A DNA stretch of 64,000 nt from Chitinophaga agrisoli. Lineage in GTDB: Bacteria; Bacteroidota; Bacteroidia; Chitinophagales; Chitinophagaceae. This document shows, one piece after another, positions 43,460 to 52,871 of the stretch; position 1 is the first letter of the stretch, and every line of letters begins with the position of its first letter. The stretch covers positions 186,001 through 250,000 of the forward strand of contig NZ_VUOC01000004.1 of the NCBI RefSeq assembly GCF_008386695.1. The letters are read 5' to 3'. The notes below the pieces were generated by a model. It searched no databases and was not told where the DNA came from. It saw nothing but the letters and a program-made list of their open reading frames with translations. The position numbers were made by a program, and so were the translations under genes.

Positions 43460-43471
43460 AACTAATTAGTT
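43460..43471. promoter_or_regulatory. Palindrome AACTAATTAGTT upstream of the 112-aa gene
   Basis: A perfect 12-bp palindrome about 87 bp upstream of the ATG at 43373, in the AT-rich gap 43374-43791. Confidence 0.35.
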
Positions 43472-43613
43472 GGCGTTACAAATATATACAAATTGGAATT
43501 GAAATTAGTTCAGCCATTGTCATATTTTATTAATAAAACACCAAATCAGCCATATGAAACTGATTGATTGTAAGAAGGTTAGTTTAATTGTCGTTGGTTT
43601 ATCTTGGGATTAA

Positions 43614-43638
43614 GATTATCAATTCAATATTGATAATC
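43614..43638. other. Perfect 10-bp inverted repeat, AT-rich
   Basis: GATTATCAAT-tcaat-ATTGATAATC. The gap 43374-43791 (418 bp) holds only this and the AACTAATTAGTT palindrome; no T run follows, so an operator is more likely than a terminator. Confidence 0.42.
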
Positions 43639-43791
43639 ATCTGGTTATCAGCATCTAAATTATGAAATCGCTTCGAATCGCCCAAAAAGTTAACCAATCA
43701 TTTTTGATCGATGCCTGCAGGGATTAGTTCCCGGACTGTCAGTAACAAACGTTTCCGGGCAGCAAAATTGCATCATCTTCCCTGCAACGGC

Positions 43792-46170
43792 CTACTCCGC
43801 CCGCAAACTCTTCACCGGGTCCGCTATCGCCGCCTTGATCGATTGATAACTCACCGTCAGCAATGCGATCACCACCGACAACATCCCCGCCAGCGCAAAC
43901 ACCCACCACTGTATCCCTACCCTATAACTATAACTCTGCAGCCAGCTATGCATACCCCACCAGGCAAGCGGCGTGGCTATCAAAAACGACACTATCACCA
44001 GCTTCACAAAATCTTTGGACAACAACGCCGTAATACTGCTTACAGAGGCGCCCAGTATTTTACGCACCCCAATTTCCTTGATCCTGTTCTCCGCCATATA
44101 CGTGGCCAGCCCAAACAAGCCAAGGCATGAAATAAATATCGTCAGGCAGGCAAACAACCCCGCCAGCTTGCCCTGGCTTTTTTCATTCTCAAACTTTTTG
44201 GCATACGCCTCATCCACAAATTTTGCATCAAAAGGATAATCAGGATTATATTTCTTGAAAATAGCCGCCATCCTGTCCAGGTTCTTTGCCGTCCCGTTGC
44301 TCCCGTTCAGCTTTATCTGCACCACATTGAACGTCATGAACTGGCTCTTGGCCCCGCATATCAATATCGGGTTAATGGGCTCATAAGGGCTGGTCAGGAT
44401 AAAGTCCTTGATCACCCCTACAATATGCCAGTCGATCCCAAGATCACTCACTCTTTTACCAATAGGGTCTTTGAATTTCAGTACTTTCAACGCCGATTCA
44501 TTGACGATCAGCCCCGTTGAATCCGTGGGAAATCGTTTCAGATCAAAATCACGGCCCGCCACAAATTGCAACCCCGCAGTAGCACCCAGGCCCTCATCCG
44601 CCAGATACCGGTCAAAAGAGGTTTTATCATTAGGATCCTTCCCTTCCCAGTCCTGTCCCCACCCATTACTCCACCGCTCAGTGAGCGGAGAGTTTGTTTT
44701 TGTCACTGATTTAGCGATACCTGAACTAAGCAATTCATTCCTGATCAGGGCATAGTTCTTTGATATATCACCCGTCATAAAATGGTACACCAGGTTATCC
44801 TTATTATAACCAGTATCCCGGTCCCGGGCATAATCTATTTGCTGTTTTACAACAATGGTACAGATGATAAGGATGATGGCAAATGTAAATTGTAACACCA
44901 CCAGCACTTTCCTGGGCGTTACCAATGCATGCTCCCTTTTATAGGTGCCCTTTAATACCTTAACCGGCTGGAAAGAAGAAAGGAAAAACGCGGGATAACT
45001 GCCTGCCAGCAGTCCCGTAAACAGGATAAACCCGGTAAATGCCATCCAGGTATAGATATTCTTAAAGTCTATGAACAGCTTTTTATCCGTCAGCACGTTA
45101 TAGCTGGGAAGGCATATCAGCACAATGATAATGGCCGCAACACCTGCCAGCAGGGCAAGAAAAACAGACTCCCCTATAAACTGGTTAATAAGCGAGCTTT
45201 TTTGCGCACCCACCACTTTCCGTATCCCCACTTCCTTGGCCCTTTTTTCACTCCGCGCGGTGCTCAGGTTCATAAAATTGATGCATGCGATCAGCAATAT
45301 AAAACCCGCTATAATGCCAAACAGCTTTACGAACATGATACGGCCACCATTATCTTCCACACCATCACTAAAGCTCGAATATAAACGCCAGCGGCTGATC
45401 GGGTACAGAAACAGCTCCCATTTCATTTCCTTTGCCTCATCACTGTAATGCTGTCTCAACACCTTTATTTTGGGCGCGATGGATGCCAGGCTTGCATTAG
45501 GCTTCAGCAATACATAAGTAGCAGTACTGTTATCACTCCAGCCATAGTCCTGCCCTTCCGCGTATTGTACATTCGCCCAGGGCAATAAGCAATCAAAATC
45601 AAACCTTGTATTGTTAGGCAGATCCTTTAAAACCCCAGTCACCGTAAAACTTTCATTCTCTCCTATCTTTATGATCTTCCCCAATGCATCTTCACCGCCA
45701 AATAAGCTTTTAGCGGTTTTTTCAGTAAGCACTACGGAGTATCTTTCTTTCAGTGCTGTAAGCGGGTTACCTTCCAGCATCGGGAAACTGAATAACTGCA
45801 GGAAACCAGTATCTACCATGATCCCCGATTGCAGTATTTTTTTATCGCCAACAGTAAGCAGGAAACTTTCACTCGAATGTACCCTCACCGCACGCTCTAC
45901 CTCAGGCAGATCTTTTTCTATGGCGCGGGCTGTTGGGGCAGATACCGTATTCCAGCACGTGATCTTACCATCAAATGGCACCCGGTTCCATGTCTCATAG
46001 ATCCTGTCCTTGTTTTTATGGAACCCGTCATAGCTTACCTCATTTTGAATCCACAACAAAATAAGTACCGCGGCAGCCATACCAATGGCCAATCCCGTAA
46101 TATTGATGGCGGAAAAGCCCTTATTGCGGAGAAGATTACGGTAAGCTACTTTAAAGAAGTTCCTTATCAT
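43792..46170 (-). CDS. MacB/FtsX-type ABC transporter permease
   Basis: 792 residues from ATG 46170 (MIRNFFKVAYRNLLRNKGFSAINITGLAIGMAAA), which is the standard start of these proteins. Architecture: TM1 at about 20-42, MacB-type periplasmic core (45-280), FtsX helices near 290-430 (GIIAGFILLIACINFMNLSTARSEKRAKEVGIRKVVG), a second periplasmic core and a repeated FtsX block at the C terminus (NRIKEIGVRKILGAS). It is a tandem two-unit permease typical of Bacteroidota. No ATPase gene adjoins it; macrolide- or peptide-type export from the periplasm, with a separate ATPase, is inferred. Confidence 0.92.
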   Translation of the reverse strand: MIRNFFKVAYRNLLRNKGFSAINITGLAIGMAAAVLILLWIQNEVSYDGFHKNKDRIYETWNRVPFDGKITCWNTVSAPTARAIEKDLPEVERAVRVHSSESFLLTVGDKKILQSGIMVDTGFLQLFSFPMLEGNPLTALKERYSVVLTEKTAKSLFGGEDALGKIIKIGENESFTVTGVLKDLPNNTRFDFDCLLPWANVQYAEGQDYGWSDNSTATYVLLKPNASLASIAPKIKVLRQHYSDEAKEMKWELFLYPISRWRLYSSFSDGVEDNGGRIMFVKLFGIIAGFILLIACINFMNLSTARSEKRAKEVGIRKVVGAQKSSLINQFIGESVFLALLAGVAAIIIVLICLPSYNVLTDKKLFIDFKNIYTWMAFTGFILFTGLLAGSYPAFFLSSFQPVKVLKGTYKREHALVTPRKVLVVLQFTFAIILIICTIVVKQQIDYARDRDTGYNKDNLVYHFMTGDISKNYALIRNELLSSGIAKSVTKTNSPLTERWSNGWGQDWEGKDPNDKTSFDRYLADEGLGATAGLQFVAGRDFDLKRFPTDSTGLIVNESALKVLKFKDPIGKRVSDLGIDWHIVGVIKDFILTSPYEPINPILICGAKSQFMTFNVVQIKLNGSNGTAKNLDRMAAIFKKYNPDYPFDAKFVDEAYAKKFENEKSQGKLAGLFACLTIFISCLGLFGLATYMAENRIKEIGVRKILGASVSSITALLSKDFVKLVIVSFLIATPLAWWGMHSWLQSYSYRVGIQWWVFALAGMLSVVIALLTVSYQSIKAAIADPVKSLRAE

Positions 46171-46319
46171 ACGGTTTGGATTTACAGCAGCAGCTTGCGC
46201 AAAGCGAATGCCGGACAAACATATATATTGATTTACAGCGGGATAGCTATCTCATGAAAACCTTGTTTGTTCGGAAACGGACAATGGCTGTTCGATTATG
46301 AAATGCGCCGCAATCATCA

Positions 46320-47330
46320 TCACGGAGCATAGATCTGCTTAAAGAACCCTTCGATCCGTTCCTGCATTTCAGTATTATCGTTCCCTATATCCTCATGGCT
46401 CCGGCCACTATATATAAACAACTCCATATCAGCCTCCCTGCCTGCTGCCTTCATTGCATCAAATAACCGCTCCCCCTGCTCTTTGGGTGTAATAACATCT
46501 TTATCGCCAAAATGCACCTGCGTTTTAGGAAGCTGCTTGCAAAAATATAATGGAGAGCTGGCAATTAGTTTTAACCTGGTTTCTTTCAGGGTAGCCTTTC
46601 CGCTGATCAAGTCATCCAGGAACTGAAATTTGTACGTCGGGTCATTTTGATGTGTTGCTGTTAATGAGAGCAGATCCGAGGGAAAAGCGATCGCCTCCGC
46701 CAATTTTACCCTTTTATCCCGCTCCGCCATTAATAATGCCACTGTTCCCCCTCTGCTTCCGCCCTGTATCATCACTTTTGAACCATCAGCTTCCTCACAT
46801 GTACTAACCACCGCATTCAGGCTTGCAATAGCATCATCCGCGGCGCCATCAAAGGCGTCATTTCTTGTCCCTTCTGAAACGGGCGTCTCATACAGTATAC
46901 CATCAACAGTTAAACGCAGGGATTGGCCTTTTAATGCAGGAAGCATATATACAAACCGTAGACTATCAGTGCCTATTTTGATATTATGTTCACTGGTAGC
47001 ATCTTTCAGCGAAAATCCTGTTACATACATCCTAACAGGCAAAGGCTTTGTAGTAAAGGGTATCAATACGCCTGCATATTGTTTATAACCAGCTGAGCGG
47101 AATGAAATGATCTTAAGAAGAACGTTGGCATGCGCCGGATATGTTTTTTCAACTTTAATGTCCACTGGGTTCAGATCCCTTTTCTCCCAGCTTGTTTGTA
47201 TCGCTTCCAACTCTCCGGACGTGGGCGTTCCAAACAGCGCATCTTTGTCAATATTCGCTAATGGGTCTTTTTTGCATGCGCTGCAAAGGATAATAAATCC
47301 TAGTAAAGCTACGTTGTACATTTTCATCAT
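46320..47330 (-). CDS. Alpha/beta-hydrolase lipoprotein
   Basis: 336 residues with a lipoprotein signal (LLGFIILCSACKKD; Cys19). The acyl-hydrolase core includes the nucleophile elbow IQGGSRGGTVALL near 193 (Ser), Asp in VHFGDKDVITP near 275 and His in GRSHEDIGN near 312, i.e. an intact Ser-Asp-His triad typical of prolyl-oligopeptidase/acetyl-xylan-esterase-type lipoproteins. The N-terminal part (GELEAIQTSWEKRDLNPVDIKV) is a beta domain. Surface or periplasmic ester or peptide hydrolysis is inferred; no linked operon partner is seen. Confidence 0.8.
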   Translation of the reverse strand: MMKMYNVALLGFIILCSACKKDPLANIDKDALFGTPTSGELEAIQTSWEKRDLNPVDIKVEKTYPAHANVLLKIISFRSAGYKQYAGVLIPFTTKPLPVRMYVTGFSLKDATSEHNIKIGTDSLRFVYMLPALKGQSLRLTVDGILYETPVSEGTRNDAFDGAADDAIASLNAVVSTCEEADGSKVMIQGGSRGGTVALLMAERDKRVKLAEAIAFPSDLLSLTATHQNDPTYKFQFLDDLISGKATLKETRLKLIASSPLYFCKQLPKTQVHFGDKDVITPKEQGERLFDAMKAAGREADMELFIYSGRSHEDIGNDNTEMQERIEGFFKQIYAP

Positions 47331-47444
47331 AGTAAAGGAAATAGGTTTCTTTACTAAGATATCCGATATTGACTATTGGATTTTTAATGGTAGATCACTT
47401 TAACATATTATTGGCGTAGCCGCCCATATCTTGATATTACTTGT

Positions 47445-47897
47445 TTAAAAAAAATCCCCAAACACCTCCGCCTTCTCCATTACCTCCCAACTCCCTTCTT
47501 CCACTTCCTCCTCCAACTCCACTCCATCCCAGCCACAATACCCAATAAACACCTTCACATCTTCCTCGCCAATCACCCCGTTCCTGATCCCCCGCACCAC
47601 ATCCTTAAAATCCCCACCCAAAAAAACATCGCCCGCCACCAGGCTACCTCCCGCTATCACATCCGGCCGCCGGTGCACAAAATAAATATGCTCCTGGTCC
47701 ACCGGTCCGCCAACATACACCGGAAAAGGCCCCACCTGTTTAAACTCCTCCAACTCATTCAGCCTCCGCGGGAATAGTCTATTCACCACAAACCCCATCG
47801 CCCCTTTTTCATTATACTCCGCAATAAATATTACGGCCTTCTCAAAAAAGCTATCATCCAAAAGATCCGTACTATGTAAAAACAAGCCTTGTTTCAT
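47445..47897 (-). CDS. yqgE: YqgE/AlgH family protein
   Basis: 150 residues; the signature KQGLFLHSTDLLDDSFFEKAVIFIAEYNEKGAMGFVVNR at the start and VYVGGPVDQEHIYFVHRR near 80 identify the family. The role of YqgE/AlgH is not settled; in some species it influences a Holliday-junction resolvase neighbour. Here it is followed on the minus strand by nothing similar, and it is 24 bp downstream of the ATPase pair. The C terminus is rich in Glu and Gly (GVELEEEVEEGSWEV), a little shorter than the family's usual 180. Confidence 0.9.
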   Translation of the reverse strand: MKQGLFLHSTDLLDDSFFEKAVIFIAEYNEKGAMGFVVNRLFPRRLNELEEFKQVGPFPVYVGGPVDQEHIYFVHRRPDVIAGGSLVAGDVFLGGDFKDVVRGIRNGVIGEEDVKVFIGYCGWDGVELEEEVEEGSWEVMEKAEVFGDFF

Positions 47898-47921
47898 ATA
47901 TAAATTATCACGAACTAAAAT

Positions 47922-48455
47922 TCAAAGAGACTTTAGTACATCTAAATCAGCCTCATATCTGTTTTCTTTTAAATACTCAACCCATCTCGCCAGCCTCACC
48001 ATATCCTCCGCTCCCGCTTGGTACATCGCCCTAAATAGCCGCTTAAACCGGTCATCATCTTTGGTAAGTACAGATTTCGATACTTTCTTAAATGGTTCCA
48101 ATGTCATTGGTAACTCAAAATCAGATAATGAAATATTCACAGCGGCGGCGCCATCCATAATAAAACGCTCCATAGCTGGGCTAATTTGGATGATGTAATG
48201 ATGTTTTGCAGCGTCCCTATGCCGGTGAAGTATTAATGACACCGTTTCGCAAACAATAATAAACTCCTTGAGATAATCTACTTCAAGTTTATCTTTATCA
48301 ATAATGCCCAATGCAAACCGGTCGCCAAAGGCCTTTTTCATCTTCATAGTAACTGTCCCGCAGCCTTTCTGATGATTATAACGTGTTACCGGAGGGACCA
48401 GAGTTTCAATAAGATTGGTATCTACAAAACATTCGGGGATAACTGCTTCATCCAT
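47922..48455 (-). CDS. Small acidic-motif partner of an ATPase; possibly TOPRIM-like
   Basis: 177 residues from ATG 48455. The N-terminal ECFVDTNLIETLVPP strand-helix and the later ALGIIDKDK strand have the spacing of an acidic motif followed by Asp-x-Asp, as in TOPRIM or PIN-like nucleases, but neither fold is proven. A C-terminal helical half ends in MYQAGAEDMVRLARWVEYLKENRYEA. Start and stop of the pair share TGATG (TGA of the ATPase gene, ATG of this gene, 1 bp overlap), which means strict co-translation with the ATPase. Compact effector of an ATPase-nuclease defence pair is the working view. AT-rich. Confidence 0.6.
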   Translation of the reverse strand: MDEAVIPECFVDTNLIETLVPPVTRYNHQKGCGTVTMKMKKAFGDRFALGIIDKDKLEVDYLKEFIIVCETVSLILHRHRDAAKHHYIIQISPAMERFIMDGAAAVNISLSDFELPMTLEPFKKVSKSVLTKDDDRFKRLFRAMYQAGAEDMVRLARWVEYLKENRYEADLDVLKSL

Positions 48456-49441
48456 CAAATAAAACTTTCACTATTAGTAAACAAATCCATACCATTTTGC
48501 AATACATCATGCAAATCCTGATCTGAAAGCTGTTTAACCTTCGTCTCATGATATTCATAATGAACAATAAAAACAGCCAGTTCACTCCGGCTGTTCTCCA
48601 ACAGGTCATTCAATATAAATGGACTATGAGTCGCAATAAAGTATTGATTATCCTGCTTATGTATCATTTCCTGTGTAAGATGCGCCATATAGGGAGGAAA
48701 CGAATGCGCCTCCGGCTCTTCAAACAATAAAACACTGTCATTATTTGATGCTACCGCTGTCTTATAGAAAATGATGCGTTGTAGTGTATCCGCAATCGAA
48801 CTGTAAGGGATCAGGAAGATGCCATCTTTATCATTGGACTGAATAACTTTAATGGTCTGACTGCTTTTATCAAAAGCAATATCAAGTCCATACTCCCTGA
48901 ATAGATCGGTTACCTCATTCCTGAGCGCGCCATATTGTTCGATGATAGACAGCAGATTCGGGCCAAAAGGAGGAATAAGATATTTGGCATGCCCTTTTTT
49001 ATAAGGAACATCGGATTTATAAGTATACCGTTTGATCGGAGATTCAAACGATTTGGTTCTCAACCCACTTTTGACCATTAACTTTTCATCAACTTGAAAA
49101 CTATAAACTTCACCAAAAAGATCAACCGAGATCTTTAAACCCTCCTTAGGATGATAATTCAATTTTACCGACCCCTCATTCGTACTAATGACTGCATCCG
49201 TTGCTGCATTACCATTATAAAACAGCTCCGGCTCATTTTCCAAACGAACCAAAGTGCTTAATTTCCTGGATGCGTTTTCTCTCAGGTGGGGAATCGAAAA
49301 TAAAGACAGCGCTTCAATGATATTCGATTTCCCCACATTAGGGCGTCCTATAAATAAGTTAATACGCTTAAAACCCGATAGCTCCAGGTGCTGAATAGAT
49401 TTGAAGTTGGTGATGGATATGTAATTAATTGAATTTGACAT
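48455..49441 (-). CDS. SMC/OLD-like AAA ATPase of a defence-type pair
   Basis: 328 residues. SISITNFKSIQHLELSGFKRINLFIGRPNVGKSNIIEAL carries Walker A GRPNVGKS at 32-39; Walker B SVLLFEEPEAHSFPP near 238, and ATHSPFILNDLL near 263 is the D-/H-loop region of the AAA_15/RecF-like family. It lacks a fused nuclease, unlike OLD proteins, so the overlapping 177-aa gene probably supplies that activity. The base composition is lower in G+C than neighbouring core genes. It differs from the RloA at 22423 in length and in the middle domain; the two are not close paralogues. Confidence 0.82.
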   Translation of the reverse strand: MSNSINYISITNFKSIQHLELSGFKRINLFIGRPNVGKSNIIEALSLFSIPHLRENASRKLSTLVRLENEPELFYNGNAATDAVISTNEGSVKLNYHPKEGLKISVDLFGEVYSFQVDEKLMVKSGLRTKSFESPIKRYTYKSDVPYKKGHAKYLIPPFGPNLLSIIEQYGALRNEVTDLFREYGLDIAFDKSSQTIKVIQSNDKDGIFLIPYSSIADTLQRIIFYKTAVASNNDSVLLFEEPEAHSFPPYMAHLTQEMIHKQDNQYFIATHSPFILNDLLENSRSELAVFIVHYEYHETKVKQLSDQDLHDVLQNGMDLFTNSESFI

Positions 49442-49553
49442 CTTAAGCTAAAAATAGATATTTTTTGCATTGAACAACCTGCTTTTACCCTATTTCTTTG
49501 TTGTGGTTGGCAACAATGAACAAACTGATAACACCAGTGTCAAAACCACCCCC

Positions 49554-51983
49554 TCACTGCTCCGTCATCGTCGGCAACGAATCCACCTCCTTCTTCCGCC
49601 CCAATTTTATCTTCACCTTCCCCTCCTTATTATCATCCGTCGCCCTCAAATGCAGCACAATCCCCTTATTCTTCTTCTCCTTCTTCGGATTCCTTAACGG
49701 TACATCCAAATATATATCCGTACCGGTGGGCATCCCATACACCCCCGTAACATCCATATTCAACGCGCTGGAGGCTATCTGCATGGGCGGTATAATGATC
49801 TTATTCCCCTGCAGCTGCAGCGTATTCTGCAAATTATCAAACGTGATATTCGACAAATTCCGCTTACGGAAAAAGAAATTGCCAATATTTTCCAGCGGCT
49901 CAAAATGCACCAGCGCCCCTTGCCGCAGGTCAAAGCTAAGGGTGCCGTACAGGGAACGGGGCGTTATCTTGCCTTTATCATACAGGTTACCGGTGATGTC
50001 TGCCCGGGCGGAAAGTATCCCTTTCAGATTCTTGGAAGTAAGGGATTGCATCCCAAAATTATCAAAGGCATAGAACAACTGATCAATATGGACATTCCGT
50101 ATATCCGTATTCAGCTTAAAGCGGTTATTATTTCCCTGTTGATGGATAGCGCCCCGCATCATCAGGCTGCCACCGGCATGCGCCAGGGAGATCTGTTGCA
50201 GCAGGATATCCGTTTGGGTAAGGCGCAGGTCAGCCACTACACGTTGGGCATTAAAACGGCGATAGTTCAGCTGGTCCAGCTGCACGCGCATGTTTACATT
50301 ACAGGCGTCCAGCACTACATCCAGCTGACGCGCCATCCGGCTGGCCTTGCGTGAAAGGCTGCTGCCGCCGCCCTTGTGCGCCTGCTTTTTACGCGGCGCC
50401 AGGAAAAACCGGAACTCGTCCAGGTCCAGCTGCGGGCTGCGTATGTTCCAGTCTACCAGTATCTTTTCCGGCGCGCTGAAATACAAAGCCAGCAGGTTAC
50501 GTACGCTGCCATCCATCTGTATAGCGCTTTTAGCGCTTTGCGCCTTCACATTACGGAAGTACATATCCTGCCCCGTGAACTCTATCACCGCATTACAATC
50601 ATGGAACTGCAGGTCCCGGGGCAGGTAGCTTAGCGCCCCGTTGGAGAGATGGATAGCGCCTTTAAGGAAAGTAGGCGCCGTATCCCCGGCCAGTACGCTG
50701 CCTTTATAGTACAGGTCTGCGCTGGCCATCCCTTTTGTAAATGCAAAGGTCTCGCTGGCCAGATCATTCAGATCCATCAGCGGAAACTCAGATTTAAAAC
50801 GTCCCATTAATTCCGGGCGTTTCAGGTTCAATATGCGTAAAGTATCTGCGCTGAGTGGAATGCCCCACCATTTGGCTTTGAATCCATAAAACGTCACAGC
50901 AGAATTTTCATCATTATGTCCCAACCCGGGCTGGGCCTCATTCCGGAAATTTCCACTAAAGCTGCAATCACTCCATTCGCCGGCTTTGGTAACCAGTACA
51001 TTATTGGCCGTCTTCCAGTTCACCCGTATATCCGGCGTATCATGCTCACGCATATAGCCTTTTATACGCGCATCGACATCCAGCGGCTTTTCCAGCTGTA
51101 TGCTGTCCAGTTTCTGGGTAAGATGCGGCAGCAACAGGCCTGTGGCGGTATGGTAAGGCATGCCCGCAGCGGCAATGGTAATGGTATAGCTGACGGGCTT
51201 TTCGCCAAAAGTGAAAACAGCGCCCACCTTTACCGGTTGCTGATTAATATCTATCCGTTGCGCTGGTATTGTTAATGTTTTCGTAGCCCGGTTCACATTT
51301 ATCTCTAAGCTGGTCTCCAGTATCCTGTCTTTAAGATAACTACCCCGCTCCGTATTAAAGGAAAAACTGTTCACCTGCGCACGCGTGCGGATCTTAAAGC
51401 GCCAGGCGCTATCCATAGCAGCCATACTGCCCCGCAGGGTGTAGATGTTCACTTGGAACAGCTTGTTTTTCTGCTGGTTATCTACTACGAACAGCATATT
51501 ATGCAGTTCCAGGCTGGCAATAGCGGCGTCCTTCCCGGAGCCGTTGCCAGTAGTTTTTTCCTTGCGGGAGGCAAATACATGCGTATTCGTGTACCCCTGT
51601 TCGTTAGTATATAAATAAATGGTCCCATCTTCCATCGTTATCTCCCTGATATCCAGGCGGCGGCGGAACACGGAAAAAGTATTCACTTTAACGAATATAC
51701 GCTTAACGGAAAGCAGGGGGTGATGGTGCTGCGCGCACAGGCTATCCTGCAGTTCCACCTTGTCAAGTGCCATGGACATATGGGGGAAACTACGCAACAG
51801 GGAGGGCGATATATCCCCAATCGTAAGCGTGCCATTCAGGCCCTGGTTCAGCCGCCCGGTAAGCTGTTTAAGGAAGGATTGCCGGTTCAGATGGATGTAT
51901 AGGGCCAAAACCAGCCATAATAAGATGAAACATCCCAAAAGCACGGCGCCTATCCTGATAACTATACGTAACCATTTGGGCAT
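49554..51983 (-). CDS. AsmA-family protein
   Basis: 809 residues. One N-terminal membrane helix (IVIRIGAVLLGCFILLWLVLALYIHL, about 6-31) is followed by a long periplasmic repeating beta-groove region starting NQGLNGTLTIGDISPSLLRSFPHMSMALDKVELQD, which is the AsmA N-terminal signature, and ending with AsmA_2-type C-terminal strands (GKITPRSLYGTLSFDLRQGALVHFEP). AsmA-like proteins are bridge-type lipid carriers between inner and outer membranes. Length is normal. It ends with a short basic tail (KVKIKLGRKKEVDSLP). It is probably monocistronic. Confidence 0.9.
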   Translation of the reverse strand: MPKWLRIVIRIGAVLLGCFILLWLVLALYIHLNRQSFLKQLTGRLNQGLNGTLTIGDISPSLLRSFPHMSMALDKVELQDSLCAQHHHPLLSVKRIFVKVNTFSVFRRRLDIREITMEDGTIYLYTNEQGYTNTHVFASRKEKTTGNGSGKDAAIASLELHNMLFVVDNQQKNKLFQVNIYTLRGSMAAMDSAWRFKIRTRAQVNSFSFNTERGSYLKDRILETSLEINVNRATKTLTIPAQRIDINQQPVKVGAVFTFGEKPVSYTITIAAAGMPYHTATGLLLPHLTQKLDSIQLEKPLDVDARIKGYMREHDTPDIRVNWKTANNVLVTKAGEWSDCSFSGNFRNEAQPGLGHNDENSAVTFYGFKAKWWGIPLSADTLRILNLKRPELMGRFKSEFPLMDLNDLASETFAFTKGMASADLYYKGSVLAGDTAPTFLKGAIHLSNGALSYLPRDLQFHDCNAVIEFTGQDMYFRNVKAQSAKSAIQMDGSVRNLLALYFSAPEKILVDWNIRSPQLDLDEFRFFLAPRKKQAHKGGGSSLSRKASRMARQLDVVLDACNVNMRVQLDQLNYRRFNAQRVVADLRLTQTDILLQQISLAHAGGSLMMRGAIHQQGNNNRFKLNTDIRNVHIDQLFYAFDNFGMQSLTSKNLKGILSARADITGNLYDKGKITPRSLYGTLSFDLRQGALVHFEPLENIGNFFFRKRNLSNITFDNLQNTLQLQGNKIIIPPMQIASSALNMDVTGVYGMPTGTDIYLDVPLRNPKKEKKNKGIVLHLRATDDNKEGKVKIKLGRKKEVDSLPTMTEQ

Positions 51984-52101
51984 GGGGTAATTTCCTTTAA
52001 GTTAAGGAATTTCCGGTTTTCAGCCGGCGTACCAAATATATACTTATCCAATAACTATGCCGCTGAAGGCCGGCGTTTATGCCAATAGGGAGTGGGGAAT
52101 A

Positions 52102-52866
52102 TTATTTCAACACATCAAACAAATGCAGGAAGTCATCAATATACCTGCGGCTGCATATAATGGAAGTGCCATTGGAAAGCACCACCTCATTCTCCTGCAG
52201 GTTAAGTTTTGATACGCTGCGGATGTTCACCATATGGTTACGGTGCACCCGTATGAACTGGTTCACCGGCAGGCGCTCCAGCAACACCTTCAGCGGTTGC
52301 TGCACCAGGTATTTCTCCTTGGTGCATATGATCTTACTGTATTTACCTTCTACTTCAATATAAAGGATATCATCCAGCTGGATCTTGGCCAGGGTATGAC
52401 CGCTTTTTACAAAAAAGAAATCATTCAGCATCACCCCCTGCCCTTCCGCAGCGGAAAAAGCGCCCGCGGTTGCCCCGGCAAACCGCTCCGCAAACTTCTC
52501 AATGGCCAGCTCTATAGCATATTGCAGTTCCGGCTCATTAAAGGGTTTCATCAGGTAGCTGAAGGGCGAGGTAAGCCGGGCCGCCTCAAATGTTTCCCGG
52601 TCCACAGAGCTGGTAAGGAAAATAAAAGGCTTTTGCGCCTCCCCGCTTTCGCTTACCTGGGTGGCAAATACTACGCCGTCCCGCTTACCGTGTAAGTATA
52701 CATCTATGATAACAATATCCGGCGGTTTGGTATAGAACAACCGCAACGCTTCCGGCAGGTTATCTGCCGTGCCGGTGATGTGGTAGCCATGATCATTCAA
52801 CATGCCCTGGAGCAGTTCCGCTTCATAGGGATCATCTTCGACGATCATTACTTTCACAGCATTCAT
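52102..52866 (-). CDS. LytTR-family response regulator
   Basis: 254 residues: receiver domain (VKVMIVEDDPYEAELLQ start; phosphoacceptor Asp55 in IVIIDVYLHG; Lys in YLMKPFNEPELQYAI near 105) and a C-terminal LytTR DNA-binding domain (DDILYIEVEGKYSKIICTKEKYLVQQPLKVLLERLP, then FIRVHRNHMVNIRSV). The gene starts 5 bp after the histidine kinase stop, so the pair is one operon. LytTR domains bind direct repeats of about 9-10 bp; none was found convincingly upstream of the local genes. Confidence 0.94.
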   Translation of the reverse strand: MNAVKVMIVEDDPYEAELLQGMLNDHGYHITGTADNLPEALRLFYTKPPDIVIIDVYLHGKRDGVVFATQVSESGEAQKPFIFLTSSVDRETFEAARLTSPFSYLMKPFNEPELQYAIELAIEKFAERFAGATAGAFSAAEGQGVMLNDFFFVKSGHTLAKIQLDDILYIEVEGKYSKIICTKEKYLVQQPLKVLLERLPVNQFIRVHRNHMVNIRSVSKLNLQENEVVLSNGTSIICSRRYIDDFLHLFDVLK

Positions 52867-52871
52867 AGTTT

